Part shown: positions 44,706 through 59,189 of the stretch, in pieces | Layout: the number at the start of each line of letters is the position of its first letter | Numbering within the stretch: position 1 is the stretch's first letter | Source of the DNA: Acanthochromis polyacanthus | Taxonomy: Eukaryota; Chordata; Actinopteri; Pomacentridae | NCBI RefSeq assembly: GCF_021347895.1 | Contig: NC_067135.1 | Coordinates: 22,889,847 to 22,953,846, forward strand | DNA length: 64,000 nt | Direction: 5' to 3' | The notes under the pieces: generated by a model | Told to the model about the DNA's origin: nothing | Seen by the model: the letters and a program-made list of their open reading frames with translations, nothing else | The model's database searches: none | Position numbers and translations under genes: made by a program

Positions 44706-47356
44706 GCATCCATACATAATGTACACGTACACAACACATGCTTGTGCTAAGTGCAAGGTCATTTAGTTTGTGGGTACATCTGTATTAAATGGCCTCGGGA
44801 TTTCTGATCATCAGTAACTAATCCACAAATGCTGAATTTCTAAAAAAACAAAATAAAATCTGCATTTCTGACAATGCCATATGGGGGAATGAACAGCCTG
44901 AACAGTACTGTGCTCTCTGAGAGATTTTCTTGTTTTTATTCTTTACATTCCAAGTTATTATCCTGTGAAACATTTGAGGGGCCCTGACACACTTTTCAAG
45001 CAAGTTTGGACAAATTTTCACTTTTTCTAAACATTCAAATGACTCACAGACATGCTTCCTCTTCTATAGGCAGCTCTTTTCGCTCACTAAGTCACCGTTC
45101 GGCCGCACTACGCTGCAAATCTTCACATACACAGGGAAAGTTCAGATATGAGTTTATTGTCTCAGCAACACCGCGCTACACTTGTTCACAGCTCGAGAAC
45201 TGTCCAGCACAAACACAGCTCACACACATTCAACCAAAATGTTTTCCCAGCTGGTCCAAGGAGCCGCGTTGTCAAAACACGCTGCATTATCGCGACTGTT
45301 GAAGCCCTACCCCGGACAACAAACAGACCCGAGGCTTGGGTTCAGACGGAGAGCGAGCTTGGTGTGTGCGATGAGATAGAGCCCAACAGAAACGTGACCA
45401 GGTGTGAGGGGAAAAATATAGAAAAAAGCAGCAAAAACAGCAATCTAACACAAAGTGAAATATACCCTCAATTTCATGGTCGGAGCAGAAAAATAAACCG
45501 GATGTGTTGTTGTGTTTTCAAAGCTTACAGAGTATATAGACAGGAATATGAGCACCACAGCACCAGAGGGAGGAGCTTAGCGTGGATTTCACCTTTAGAA
45601 AAGATGTGCTAATCCTTTTTCCTTTCACGCCAAACAGAAAAAAGAAGGTGTGAGTCACTTTGTTTGACCTGAATTTCTGATTTGTGCATGCCCTTTAAAC
45701 AAACATATACTGTAAATGCACACACACACACACACACACTGACAACTACCAGATGGCACAGGGAGGCCAGACAGCATGGATTAATGAGTGTGTATGTCAC
45801 AGTCTGTTTGTGTTTTTGCACTTGATTTGACAACGGATGATGTGTGTGTCTGCAGAGCTCCGGCTAGCCTCCATGTACTGTGAGGTGATGTGTGCATCTG
45901 CAGAAGGGGGAAAAAAAAGCATGTAGGGGTTGAGTTTGTGCTCGGCGGTGCATGGTTTATGTCTGAATATCCTCTCCAGGTCCTTCCACATCTTTCTTAA
46001 TGAAAGCCTACTACATGCTTTCCTGAAAAAAAAACCTTGGCTGAGAAACTTTTTGTTCTAAATTTGCAGCACATGGGTGAGTTTCGGCCATGTAAGTGTC
46101 TGAATCGCTTCAAAATGTTTGCATGTGTGTTTGTGTACGGCGTGTGTCGTCGTCTTCTGTATTCATCTGTTTAGCATGAGCAGCTGCAGCGCGGATAGCA
46201 TCGATTTAAGACTCAATCTGAATTTAGCACAGTTAGCGTGGACAGAATAGAAGATGTTTGTTTTGTGTAAAAGTGTGGTCCCACGTGACCGCAGCTAACC
46301 TTCAAAAGTTCACGTGTGCTTGTGAATGTGCAATGAGCATGTTTGCGTGAGTGTTTGTTGTCAAAGCTGACCCTTAAAATAAAACGCAATGCGGCTTCAC
46401 AGGTTAGACGAGAAAGACGAGATGGATAAAATGGTTTACATGACGAGGAGAGAGGAGGAAGAATTGCTGGAACGTGAAAGCGAGAGAAGACATCAACAAC
46501 CCTCAGCCTCATTCTCGTTAGCATTTACAAGACTTCTCCCTCTTCCTCCACCTTTTGTTTGCAGACTCTTGTTCGAAAAGCTCTTTCCACAGTGTTCGGT
46601 AAAAAAGAGGCGATCCCGATCCTCACACCAAAAGTCTTTGCATAAAATCCACAGTTCTCGAGTAGAAAGTCCGTAGACAGCCCCAAGTGGTTTTAAGTCC
46701 AGTCAAAGTAAAATACAAAAGAATTACTTTTTTAAAATCACCACAGTTCATTGTTTAAATCTCCCACACATATGCACAGTCCTCATGACACGCTTAAAGT
46801 TACACTCCACAAATTCTTACTTTGGTTTCATTTGTTGATTTTCTTCTGCTGCCCTTCGATGGTCCGTCCTCTCAGCTTTGATGTAGAGGATCAAGTTTTT
46901 TATTGTGTGTACATTCTTCGGTCTGGAATCGAAATCTGAGGGTCCGATTGGTTCCCACAAAACTGCTGTTGATGGAGGAGATGCGTTGAGATTTATGGAT
47001 CAATTTGGGATACAGACCGCAGGGTAGCCAGATTTCTTTTGGGGCGTTTCTTCTCTTGGTTTTTTCTTTTTTGCCATCCAAAACAGTAAACTCCCACCTC
47101 AAGAATCAACCATAAATCATCAATATCCTCACATTTATTTTCCATGATTGCACATGTGTCTCTGTATAATCTTGCTCTCGACAGTTCGGTTTCTCTTAAT
47201 GGACAGTTGGAACGACAAATCCACTCGTTCTTTTCCCTTTCGCTCCAAGCGACTCTTTCAAACCCCAACCCCTCCATCCTTCAATGTACATGTCCGAGCA
47301 AACATTGAGGATCCGAGATACAGGGCAGCATCCCACACTTCTGTCTAAATGACCCT
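44706..47356. other. No gene recognised; short CA run
   Basis: Contains (CA)10 at 45720-45739. The segment 45040-45400 is less AT-rich, with three overlapping + frames (longest 154 codons, 45148-45612). They compete with each other, have no domain and no acceptor/donor pair I trust. Part could belong to the distal 3' region of the tnfsf10 gene on the minus strand. Confidence 0.35.
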
Positions 47357-47362
47357 TTTATT
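47357..47362 (-). terminator. Candidate poly(A) signal of the tnfsf10 gene
   Basis: AATAAA on the minus strand, about 104 bp past the stop codon. Another copy lies at 47134-47139, so the UTR could be longer. Confidence 0.4.
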
Positions 47363-47465
47363 CTCCAATCAATGGATTATTAAAAGGCCCTTAACTCAAT
47401 GTCTCCAGCCCATCTGTTTATCCGTCCATCATCCCAAGCGTTCGTTCCTCTCCCATCCTTTCCTC

Positions 47466-47651
47466 TCAGAGATCCAGACGGAAGGCACCAAAGTAGCTGG
47501 AGGAGTCGTCGGCGTTCACCATGGTGGGTGAAGACACGGAGACGAAGAGCTCGTCGCCGGCCCTCAGCTCAAACAGGCCTCCCTGGTAGACGGAGTGAAG
47601 GGCGTACTCGGCGTCCGGGGCCCAGCACTTGGTTCCAACCCCCTTCAGGAG
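47466..47651 (-). CDS. tnfsf10: TRAIL-type TNF ligand, last coding exon
   Basis: Read on the minus strand from 47651: LLKGVGTKCWAPDAEYALHS, VYQGGLFELRAGDELFVSVS, then SSSYFGAFRLDL and TGA (47468-47466). This is the C-terminal half of the TNF-homology domain. The segment C-W-x-x-D-A-E-Y-x-L-x-S-x-Y-Q-G-G-x-F-E-L and the ending Y/F-F-G-A-F are specific to TNFSF10. The cysteine in TKCW corresponds to the TRAIL cysteine (Cys230 in human) that coordinates a zinc ion at the centre of the trimer. The acceptor ctgcttcctcctcag lies just upstream. TRAIL is a type II membrane protein that triggers apoptosis through death receptors. Fish have several tnfsf10-like paralogues; which one this is cannot be told. 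Confidence 0.93.
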   Translation of the reverse strand, partial: LLKGVGTKCWAPDAEYALHSVYQGGLFELRAGDELFVSVSSPTMVNADDSSSYFGAFRLDL

Positions 47652-48663
47652 CTGAGGAGGAAGCAGAAGGTAAGGAAGTTACTCAATGGGCTGCGTCGTC
47701 TCGCGTGATTGTTGGTTGTTAGACGGGAAAAAAGGATGCTGTCATGTCTGAATTCTTCAATCTGCTCACATCCCGGTCATCTTAAGGTCAACCAGAGCAG
47801 AAACTTGGAGAATGCTTTGAAGTTTAACAAAAATTAAGAAAATAAAAATGCAAATTGGATCAAGAAATCTCATTTGTGTTGGGTTTTCTAAAGAAGAAAA
47901 ATAAAAACAGGTGGTGAGTTTTTATGTCTCCCACTTTCACTTTATTTTTCCATTTCGTAATGCTTTTCAAAAAAAAATAAGAACTGAGAAAGAAAACACA
48001 ATGATCTTTTTTCTTTTATAGTCTATCCACTACAGTATATAGAGATGCTGCCACCCAGTTATTCATTTACCTGTATTTCTTTCGAACAACTTTATTTTTA
48101 TTGTTTTTGTGTCATTTTTCAAAAAATGATTTTAACTGGATAACATGAAGCGACATAATTCCTGCAAAGCTCAATAAAGACAAACCAGATACATGCACTA
48201 AACGCACAGAGGTTAAAGGAACACTGTGTTCAACAGTGCAGAAAGGTTATTTGAGATTTGATTATTTTTAAAAAAGAATAGAGTTAGCATAAAAATGAAC
48301 AAATATTTCTTTCTGAGGTATATATAAAAAGCTCTACTTTGGAAAAAAAAACTATTACACACTGGATAAAACAAAAGATGTCAAACCTCACCCATGGAAA
48401 GAAATAGCATGTATATACTATGAAATAATAATAATAATAAATGAAATAGGAGGAAGTTTGGGTACCATTATAGGTGATGTAAAAAAAAAACTACATTTGT
48501 TTGAAACTTTGGTAGAAATTTCATGAAAAATGCGGAAAACTTCAAGTGCCATCTGCTAATTGAGAGGAGCGCTTCATTGTTTACTGGTGTTATTCTTTCC
48601 TGTAATTATGTGGAGAAAAAAAAAGATGTTGCTGGAAGAAAAACAAAAAGGGGGATGGTGTAC

Positions 48664-48774
48664 CTGAATGGGGCTTGGGTAGGAGGTTTTCTTGTAGACA
48701 CACTGAACCAGCTGGTGGCTGACGCTGGGCTGGTCCCCGTCAACGGCTGCTGGGGACGGATAACGGAAATACAC
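48664..48774 (-). CDS. tnfsf10: TRAIL-type TNF ligand, exon encoding central strands
   Basis: A 111-bp, phase-0/phase-0 exon encodes VYFRYPSPAAVDGDQPSVS, then HQLVQCVYKKTSYPSPIQ. It joins in frame to LLKG of the next exon. The human counterpart has the same Y-F-R-F ... Q-M-V-Q-Y-I-Y-K-x-T-S-Y-P-D-P-I order. The acceptor ccatctttccag and the donor cag|gtacac are both good. The following intron is 1012 bp. Confidence 0.93.
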
Positions 48775-49892
48775 CTGGAAAGATGGCAAAATATTCACAA
48801 AGTTCTTGCTCATTTTCTTGTCATTTACATATTTGTCATCTGGTGGAGTGTTTGAGAGGCTTGAGAGTTTGTGTTTTTAACTGATCGACAAGTAAGCTAC
48901 AGGTAGATAACACCTTAAACTTTAAGAACTGGTAATGGGTATCTGTCCTGTTATGAAACATCCAACAGACTAATCATCCTCTAAGGACAACTGCAATGAA
49001 TCAGCAGCAATTTAGACAAAAAACGCACATGATGTACATTGAGCTGATGTGAAGTAGGCAAGAAAAACACTATTTTAAAGATGTGATCATATAAATTTAG
49101 TTTACTCGATAAAAAATAAGATAGAACATTTTAAAATAAAACTGAATGCACAGTAAGGACTCATTGCACAGCTCTGTTGTAGTTGGAAAGAATAACTACA
49201 TTTTAGTCCAAATTTGAGCATCTAAGCAGTGTGTCTCCTCTTGTTTGACATTTTGACCACCACTATTCCTCAGATGAGGGGGTTAGAAGCAAAAAATCCG
49301 ATTTTTCTATAATTTCTGCAAAATTTTATGGTATAGATTTTAGTGGCAAAATGGTCTAACCCATAACCCAAACATAGTGTTACAGTGGAATGTTAGACCA
49401 TTTTAGAAAACACAAAACTTTGAAACCATTTTTCTCAAAAACTACACAAAGTGGATCGGACCACTCTGCTTCCAAACCCTTCAAATAAAAACCAGGAGTC
49501 AATTAAAGCCTTTAGTGTGGTGCACACAAACAAATACATGCTGGGGAAAATACAACTCCTGTTATGTTATATACAAAGTGTACAAACCAATTGTACAACC
49601 ATTCAACTGAATAAATTACACAATATTTGGTTTTAGATTACTCATCTGAAGTATTGTTGACCAATGGTGCATCCACCTTTAATTCTGTCCATCTGTTTCT
49701 GCATCTGCCTTCAAACCTTTCACAATAAAAGCTGTGCTCTGTCCAAGACTTTTAATTTGTTTGTGTTAACAGCAGTAACCTTAACAGGGGTTTGGTACCA
49801 AGCTCATCCAAAAATCAAGCCTGGTTTAAATAAAGGTTTAAATTGTCCTGGTTGAAATTTGAGGAAATACATCAATTGTGTAGGTTTGTCAC

Positions 49893-50056
49893 CTGCGAGT
49901 ACAGGTAGTACCGCCCATCCTGGGGCACCCGCAGCTTCCCATTGGACAGGGTCATGTTGTGCAGGTGCGCTCCGAAGCTCTGATTGGCCCACGAGCGGAC
50001 CACGTGGCGACAGGACTGGTGGAGTCCTGGCGTCAGGATCGGGTAGGAAGGTAACC
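49893..50056 (-). CDS. tnfsf10: TRAIL-type TNF ligand, exon starting the THD core
   Basis: A 164-bp exon encodes LPSYPILTPGLHQSCRHVVR, SWANQSFGAHLHNMTLSNGK and LRVPQDGRYYLYSQ. It carries the W-x-x-x-x-x-G ... N-G-x-L-x-V/I-x-x-x-G-x-Y-Y-x-Y-S-Q core shared by the TNF family. NMT is a potential N-glycosylation site. It enters in phase 1 (codon GGG shared with the upstream exon) and leaves in phase 0. Acceptor ctcgaccagcag, donor cag|gtgaca. Intron to the next exon 1118 bp. Confidence 0.93.
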
Positions 50057-52186
<2,130 letters not shown>

Positions 52187-52699
52187 CACATTCCAACTTT
52201 GAATGTTTTATAACACACACACTCCATTATTCTTATCTACAGCATGGTGCTGTCCAAATAAATCTGCTTTAGTGGCTCAAATACACTTGAAAAGAGCAAG
52301 TTTATCATGGCCGTTTTGAGTTGTCAGACTCCCATAGTCACTGAAGTACATTTATCAAAAAATAAAACATAAATCATGCATTTGGATTCTTTTGTGGATT
52401 TATAGTCGTTCTACTGGAAAAAAAGACTAAATCTACTGGGTCAAAAATACATACAGCTTTCCTTTACATTAATCATCGGTTTTGGGGATGTAGAAATTTG
52501 TGTGAAGTAAATTTTCTGTGTAGCATCAGCTCCTAACCTCTCGTGAGTGATTATGATTGACAACAGCTGGTGACTCCGCTGATCCAGTCTACATAGAGCC
52601 CATTTGATACACTCAATAGACTCAGCCAAGTTGTGATTCTCCACTTCTTTTCCTTTAAATCTGCCTGAGGTCTCTGACAGTTGAAACAAGACGACTCAC

Positions 52700-52807
52700 C
52701 TTGAGAGCTGGTGTCTCGGAGGGTCAAATGAGCAGACGGCCTCTGGGTCATCGAGGTCACGAACTTCGACCCCGAATTGTTGAAGGAGCGAGGCATGGTT
52801 CTGGCCT
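52700..52807 (-). CDS. tnfsf10: TRAIL-type TNF ligand, stalk / THD entry exon
   Basis: A 108-bp exon, phase 1 to phase 1, encodes ARTMPRSFNNSGSKFVTSMT, then QRPSAHLTLRDTSSQ. The A-H-L-T-L strand corresponds to the A-A-H-I-T start of the TNF-homology domain, and the preceding part is extracellular stalk. Acceptor ttctccttcag, donor caag|gtgagt. The following intron is 2643 bp and holds the (AC)56 microsatellite. Confidence 0.88.
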
Positions 52808-53706
52808 CTGAAGGAGAAAGATGGTGGCAGAATGTCAGAGGGCTGTGCTACGAAGCAAGCTGAACATAGCAGGACTTTCTTTGTTTACGCTGATTTGACA
52901 AAAACTACAACCTCAGGGTTAACCGGTATCATAAAGTGGTTTTCAACTTTCTTTGATAACTTAGACTTCCTGCTTCAAACTCTGTTCACATAAAATGAGG
53001 CGTCAACAGGTTGTTTTAGTGGAGAACACTGAGGAATATAACCAATTATGATGTTTAAAAGCACTGCTACAACAGGAATACTGGTAGAAACTGTCTATCG
53101 TGCCTAACATATTAATTATATCAATCAACGCAGCTGATTATTTTTAACCGACAGCTGCACATTAGAGCTGTTGAACTTTAAACTTCTTGTATTTAAACAT
53201 GTATTGAAGTCTATTTAGGTCTGACATTGTCTCATAATGAAGGATATCGCTTTAATTTGTGGCCAAATCAAAGTGAAACTGATGTTACTGAATGAATATT
53301 CTCTGTACTAAATACTGAAAACAATCATACATTTTGTAATCAGTGTAAATAGACCAAAGATAAAAGCATATTTGTACGATTTCTGCATCACTAACAGAAT
53401 ACATGTCAGTTTCCTATGGAAATGCGATGCATACGGTGTATGATACTGTGAATACACGGCTTCATTCAGTGGGTTTAGCTCATAAAGAAATTACAGGAAA
53501 TTACTTGGTTAAAGGGAGGCCCTTCTTCCAGCTGATTTAAATCTGAAGCTGTGACCAGAACCTGCTCCACAGCATCAGTTACCATGGAGATCTAACCAGG
53601 TAAAAAGACTTTCCTGACACTGAAAACGCTGACTTTTGATTCAAGACGCTAATCTTGCTTCGTATTACAGCCCTCAATTGTGTCTGTGTGTGGGAGAGAC
53701 GCTCAC

Positions 53707-53743
53707 CAATGAAAGTTTGTTTGGAGATGATGTTCTCTGTCAC
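53707..53743 (-). CDS. tnfsf10: TRAIL-type TNF ligand, short stalk exon
   Basis: A 37-bp exon encodes VTENIISKQTFI plus one base of a Glu codon completed by the next exon (g|ag). Human TRAIL also has a very short exon here encoding S-E-E-T-I-S-T-V-Q-E. Acceptor ctttcag (53745-53744), donor attg|gtgagc. The intron to the next exon is 899 bp. The upstream exons, which should encode the cytoplasmic tail, transmembrane anchor and a Cys-Trp-containing stalk, were not recognised in 53.9-64.0 kb and may lie beyond the window. The 201 residues seen are about 70% of the usual ~280. Confidence 0.75.
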
Positions 53744-54484
53744 CTGAAAGACAAAATAAAAAACACAAAGGTCAGGACAAATAACAGCACAGAACCCAAC
53801 AATGTTATAAACCATTATATCCATCTCCTCTGCTCACAAAGGAATATGTACTGCTAATATTAGTATAGTATAATATGAGTATAAACTTAACTATCAGGCC
53901 GGAAGTGGTCGGTTTTTTCTTCTGTTTTGTGACGGATAAAGACCCAGTAGTGGTTTTATGGGTGTGCATTTATGCATAGGAACTTAAGTGGTTGCAGTGA
54001 ACATAAGCGTATTCTGTCTGTGATAAATCAGTTTATTCTGAGCACCAAACCACAAGTTTGTTCCGGAAGGGCTTTAAAATCTTTACAACATCCTCCCAGT
54101 GTTGATTCAGATCTGAAAAAAAACTCTTTTACACAAAAAAAGAAAGGTCAGAGATCTTAAAAGTAATCACACGTGCAATACCTATTCTAAAGTGAAGAAA
54201 ATTTAAATGTAAATATTAAGTATAGTAATGTTTGGTGCTTTGAGTGCAAGCGAAGAAAATAACATGCTTAGTTCCACAAATTAGATATAATAAGCTGCTA
54301 AGATTGGAGAAAGAGGTGCACCCATAATTAGATTTTAAGTGTTTTTACATTATTTAATTACGTCCTTTCTCTTACCAAAAGTACAATTAAGCCCCAAATT
54401 ATTCACACCCATGATCAAATTTAGATTTATAGAGATTTTTTTTAAATTTCATTAGTAGGTATATTTCTGACTTCAGATGACCTA
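53744..54484. other. tnfsf10 upstream intron or flank; no exon recognised
   Basis: No recognisable coding exon on the minus strand that would fit the TRAIL stalk or membrane anchor. Confidence 0.4.
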
Positions 54485-54851
54485 CACTACTGTTCAAAAG
54501 TTTGAGATCACTTAGAAATGTCCTTATTATTGAAAGAAAAGCAGCTTTTTTCAACGACGATAACATTAAATGAATGATAAATCCAGTCTAGACATTGTTA
54601 ATGTGGTAAATGACTATTCTAGCCGGAAACGGCTGATTTTTAATGGAATATCTCCATAGGGGTACAGAGGAACATTTCCAGCAACCATCACTCCTGTGTT
54701 CTAATGCTACATTGTGTTAGCTAATGGTGTTGAAAGGCTCATTGATGATTAGGAAACCCTTGTGCAGTTATGCTAGTACATGAATAAAAGTGTGAGTTTT
54801 CATGGAAAACATGGAATTATCTGGGTGACCCCAAACTTTTGAACTGTAGTG
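54485..54851. mobile_element. 0.36-kb MITE, copy 2 (TA target)
   Basis: Full-length match to 38270-38626 in the same orientation, with ends cactactgttcaaaagtttg and caaacttttgaactgtagtg flanked by TA at 54483-54484 and 54852-54853. The ends are better matched inverted repeats than in copy 1. Confidence 0.9.
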
Positions 54852-54857
54852 TAAACG

Positions 54858-55702
54858 AGTAACAAATGTTAGAAAAACATTGTGTTAGAAATGTTTTTTT
54901 GGTCATTTTTTTTAATTAAATAAGGCATGTATAACATTATTTATACCCTTTCTCTGTAATTGTTTTTGCCACTACAGATAATTAAATGATTTGTATAATC
55001 ACTAACAGTTCCCTCCACAGATTCTTGATGGGATTTATTTTGGTCATCCTCATATTGTTTTCACCATTTCTTCTGTATGTTTCAAAGCATTGTCGTACTG
55101 AAAGGCCAAATTTTTTCTGCTGAGTCTTTTTTTTCCTTTCAGTGCCACCAACTACTAGCTCAGTCGGCTGCACAACAACCCCAAAGCATCACATTCCCAG
55201 CATGCTTCACTGCAGGGATGCTGCTCTTTGGGTCAACTGCTTCTTCTTTTGCTCAACAAAAATCCCATTTTTGGCTCCATTTGTGTGCCATCTCCTTTGT
55301 CCAGCTGAGCTTTTGTGTGTCTGAAACCAGCCTTGTTCAGTATGCTGGTACCAGAACTGCTCACATTCTTCTGGATGTTCTTGGTGCTGATCCTTGGATT
55401 CTTCTTGTCAGTACAGCTCTGGCTTCCTACCAACCCCTTGAGATTTTTCCATAGTGAACAACTCTTTGATTTGGACTTAGACACACTCGGCTTCACTGAC
55501 TAGAGAACCACTGCATCAGCCGTTTTAAATGTATAGTGTATTACAACTCTATTGAGTCAAAAAGCTGCTTTTCTTAAAAAATTCAAGTCAATATGCAACT
55601 TTTTGGAGGTGATATTTTTAGTAAAGATGCAAAAAAAACAACAATTAATAATCCAAATTTATCCATAATGTTTCTAACACAAAAATCTTTTGTCACGTTT
55701 GT
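54858..55702 (-). mobile_element. Decayed Tc1-like transposon
   Basis: On the minus strand, agtgaagcatgctgggaatg tgatgctttggggttgttgt gcagccg (55163-55211) encodes the remnant VKHAGNVMLWGC, which corresponds to the [13 protein letters not shown] block of Tc1 transposases. Ends near 54858 (gtaacaaatgttag...gtgttagaaatg) and 55702 (cataatgtttctaacac aaaaatcttttgtcac) are imperfect inverted repeats. Multiple frame breaks; not functional. Confidence 0.65.
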
Positions 55703-55819
55703 TTAATTTCTAACTAGGGGAAACCTGTTCATCAGATAAACCTTCATTCAGGTTCAGGTTAGCGCCATCTGCTCAAAACGGAGGTAGGAGGTCATGTTCC
55801 CTAATCGTAGAGCTTCTCT

Positions 55820-56980
55820 CTGTTTTTCAGTTTTCATCTGCTCCCTTCAATAAGTAGCCACAACCGTTCATTGTTTCTCCAAATGAAACCATAATACGTG
55901 CTCTTTCTTGACTCGTGTCCATTAACCTGTGCTTCTCATTCGCCATTTCCAAAACCTTTGCATTGCTGATCTTTCGTGTCCAGCTGATGTTCAACATTCT
56001 TCTCCTGCACCACAACTAAAATGCTTCTAGTCTTTTTGTCAGTTATTTGTTCAATATCCAAGTTTCCTCTCCATACAGAAGCACATAACCATTCCAATCT
56101 TCGAGCATGATAAAAAACTTCCAAAGTTTCGTGAACCGTGTCTTTGCCTTTGCTACTCTGATCTTCACTTCTTTCTTGCATCTCACATCCTTGGTGATAT
56201 TACTACTTAGATAATGAAAATGTTCTGCTTCTTCCAGCTCATCTTGTTCAACTACCATTTTCACTGTTTTCTTGGTTTGCACTCCTGATGGTAACTTTGT
56301 CACTGGTGTCTCACTTACTACCATTGTCTTCTACGCATTTCTTTCAACCGGTATCTTTCACGTGCTTCTTGCACTCTATCCAGCAGTCATTGCCGCTCTT
56401 CTTGCCTGTTTGCGAACAGCGCCGTATCATCTGCATATCTGATGTTCCTGATTCTCGTACCGACTCCCATTCCATTTCAGTGCACATTTCCAGGTTAGGG
56501 TAAAAGAACAGAAAAGGTTAGATGCTGTATCTGGTTGTTAGTTCCTCCGTTGTGTGAGTACCTTCCCTTAGTTTTGTTATATTAAGCATTTGGTTCTTTG
56601 AGCATTAGTTTATTTGGTTTTTGCCCTGCCTCCCCAATTCTGGTCACAGTTGTAGAGTTTCTGGAGTTTACTGAATAAAAACCTTTTCATTATAACCATT
56701 TAGCCCTTTCTGTTTGTGCCTGCGCTTGGGTTCTCCATTCCCCCAAATCCTAACATACACAGCATCCATTTTTGACAGGTCAATATTTGTGCAATACTTC
56801 TGTCACTGAAATACGAAATGGTCTTTTAAGAGGCATTTTTATGTTGAATTTTTTGCACAAAGTTCCTTCTGTAATGTTAAATGCAATCTTTTTGTTAGTT
56901 TTCCCCCTATGTGTATTGTTTTTGACTTGAACAGATGATAACACACAGCCTTGTCTGACTCCAGAAATGCTCCATTATGA
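55820..56980 (-). mobile_element. Decayed non-LTR retrotransposon with RT motifs
   Basis: Minus-strand remnants in order: GVRQGCVLS near 56945-56972, then TRIRNIRYADDTALFANRQ at about 56405-56465 with the YADD catalytic box, then HFHYLSSNITKD, ETWILN, MWCRRRMLNISWTRKISN. This is the reverse transcriptase palm plus C-terminal region of an APE-type LINE, related to the fragment at 8983-9720. Numerous frameshifts separate the blocks. 56500-56770 does not fit the RT and ends with gcgcttgggttctccattcc, reminiscent of the end of a fish LTR, so another insertion may split it. Confidence 0.75.
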
Positions 56981-59189
56981 ATTTGAATAGTTTTGGGCCC
57001 AACTCTTCAGCTGTCTCCCATATCGGTATTTTCCTCTCCTCATCTTCCTCCTTCCGTCTCAGTGCTAAACTACAAACTTTCCTTTATTTCTTCCAGATAG
57101 CACACGCTTCCTCTCTGCCCTAGCTCTGGTTTATTCCTCCTGCTCCTCCTCGTAATCACTCATTCCAGATGAGAGGCCTCCATTTCGCCTTCCTCACTCC
57201 TAGATCGAGCCAAGGCACGGAAATATGCCATTTGTTCAAACACACAGATGCATTGTATCACCCTCGCACTCAGTAATTTTTCTGCCAATGCTTTCTGTGC
57301 TCCTTGCTTTTGTCTTTCCCACTTAGTAAATCAAGCCTCAGTTGCCTTGGTTTCATAAATATTGATATCTATATTTATATCGATATAAATCTTTCCATCC
57401 TTTATACAACGTGCTGGTTTCTCCTCACCAGCTTAATCTTTTCTTGCTGCATCTTTTCTCCTGCATTTTCCCCCTACTACTACGACACTTTCTAACCAAA
57501 AGGTCACAGGTTTAATCACCTGTTACAAGTCATGTGGTCAGTCTTTAGTGCCCCGAAGCAAGGCACTGAGGCCCTGTTGGTATAAATCTCCTGATTAATT
57601 TGCTGAAATGCCACAAGAACTCGAATATGATTAATTCCAGCAGACTTTTTAAAGGTCGCCCTGCTGTACACGTTTTGTTGTTCTTGGCAGCGGCACTGTT
57701 TCTCCCGCACCAAACAACGCTCAACTCGACCTGCAAATTGAACTCGATCGCTGTGGGGTTTGGCGTGTGTGCACTGAGGCGGGGCGCCGACCACTTGTGT
57801 ATATCCTATATGCTCTAAGGGGAACACAATCCTGTAAAAAGAGTATGTCTACCCAAAGCTAAGTGTAGTGTGTTGGTCTCTGCATCATGTTCCTCAACAC
57901 ACTGAAAGCAGAAAATTGTCCACACACTTGAAGAGAGAGAAAATTGCCAACAGATTTTCTGCCCAGCATGTGGCTACAGTTGAACAAAAATTTTTTTAAA
58001 AAGAAGACGTAAATAGAAGAAATACATGGGTTTTTCAGAAGCAGGAACCCACTGGAAGCTTTCAGGCCTCCTTAACACTGTCTGCTGTTTTTAATGCTCG
58101 CGCGTTCACATGGGAAACTATTAGACAGCTAAAGAGTGAAATCGGCTGCAGCGACTGCATGCATAATTTATATCCTGCACAGAAGTGGAAGCTTTTCTGC
58201 GAGCATCCTGAGAGATTTCTGACCAGCTGCACACTGAGAGGTGAACACTAGTGTCATGTAGCGTTACAGTCCATTTGCAGTGTTTTCTGTCTCGCTGTTT
58301 GCATCTGGTTTCTGTTTCAGAGCGTAATGTTTGAATAAATTTAGTGTCAGACTTGCTCGAGATTAATTGCAAAGGTTATTTTAAAAACCAAGAATGTGAC
58401 AGTTGTGTTAGTGAAGACATAGGGTGCTCTTTTGGGGAATTATTTCCTGCATTAGCTTTCCATGAAGACATAAAAACTCTGCAGAGTCTTTTTTTCTTGT
58501 GGTTAAAAAAACAGCTTTGAAATAGAAATCAAATAACGATGACATAAAAACACATCTGTATCCTTTTCAATTATTCTCAGCATATGAGCAGTTATTCTCC
58601 AAGGTGCAATCCAATTGCAATAATTCTATTAAAATGGTGCTTTTTTTCCCTTTTTTTGCTCTGCAGGTGGTTTCGATGTGATACACGTGTAGTAAAAAAG
58701 AGCTTACAAGTATTTTTCCTTTAAAACTTCCTGCAGCTTGAAGTCATTATCCTATCCTTTTAAATGAAAGGTCCCTTGCGGGTAACATCATGGAATAATT
58801 TCAGACCTTCTTACTGCAGTGTGTAAAACAAAAATGGCAAGATACAATACGCTATACTGTGTAAATGTGAGTTGTGCATCTGTAAAAATGGGTTTAGTAA
58901 AACACTTAACTGGACATGCAGGAGACTATTTGGTATATTAGTTTTTGTGCATTTAAAAAGGATGAATATTCATACAAAGTGTGACCATCTAATCGTAGAT
59001 TTTAGACTTTAACCATACCGATAATGGCTAGAAATCAAAATAAAATCTGAAAATGTGAGTCTGAACAAGTTAGTAATCTGAAATTATGACAAAAATCTGC
59101 AGTTATCTAATTACCCACTCATAATTTTATTTTCTCTGTTTCTGATTGTACATAATCATGTAGGTATATGAGGCGAAAAATATTAAATT
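56981..59189. other. Gene-free; one SINE fragment
   Basis: 57495-57590 contains aaaggtcacaggtttaatca and gtgccccgaagcaaggcact gaggcc, typical of a worn fish tRNA-SINE (B-box-like and 'gagcaaggcac' motif). Otherwise only short frames without domains. I searched the minus strand for missing tnfsf10 exons and found none. Confidence 0.45.

Noticed and set aside
45148..45612. 154-codon + frame as a coding exon
   Set aside because: Two other frames overlap it on the same strand, no domain is visible, and no splice sites or start context support it.
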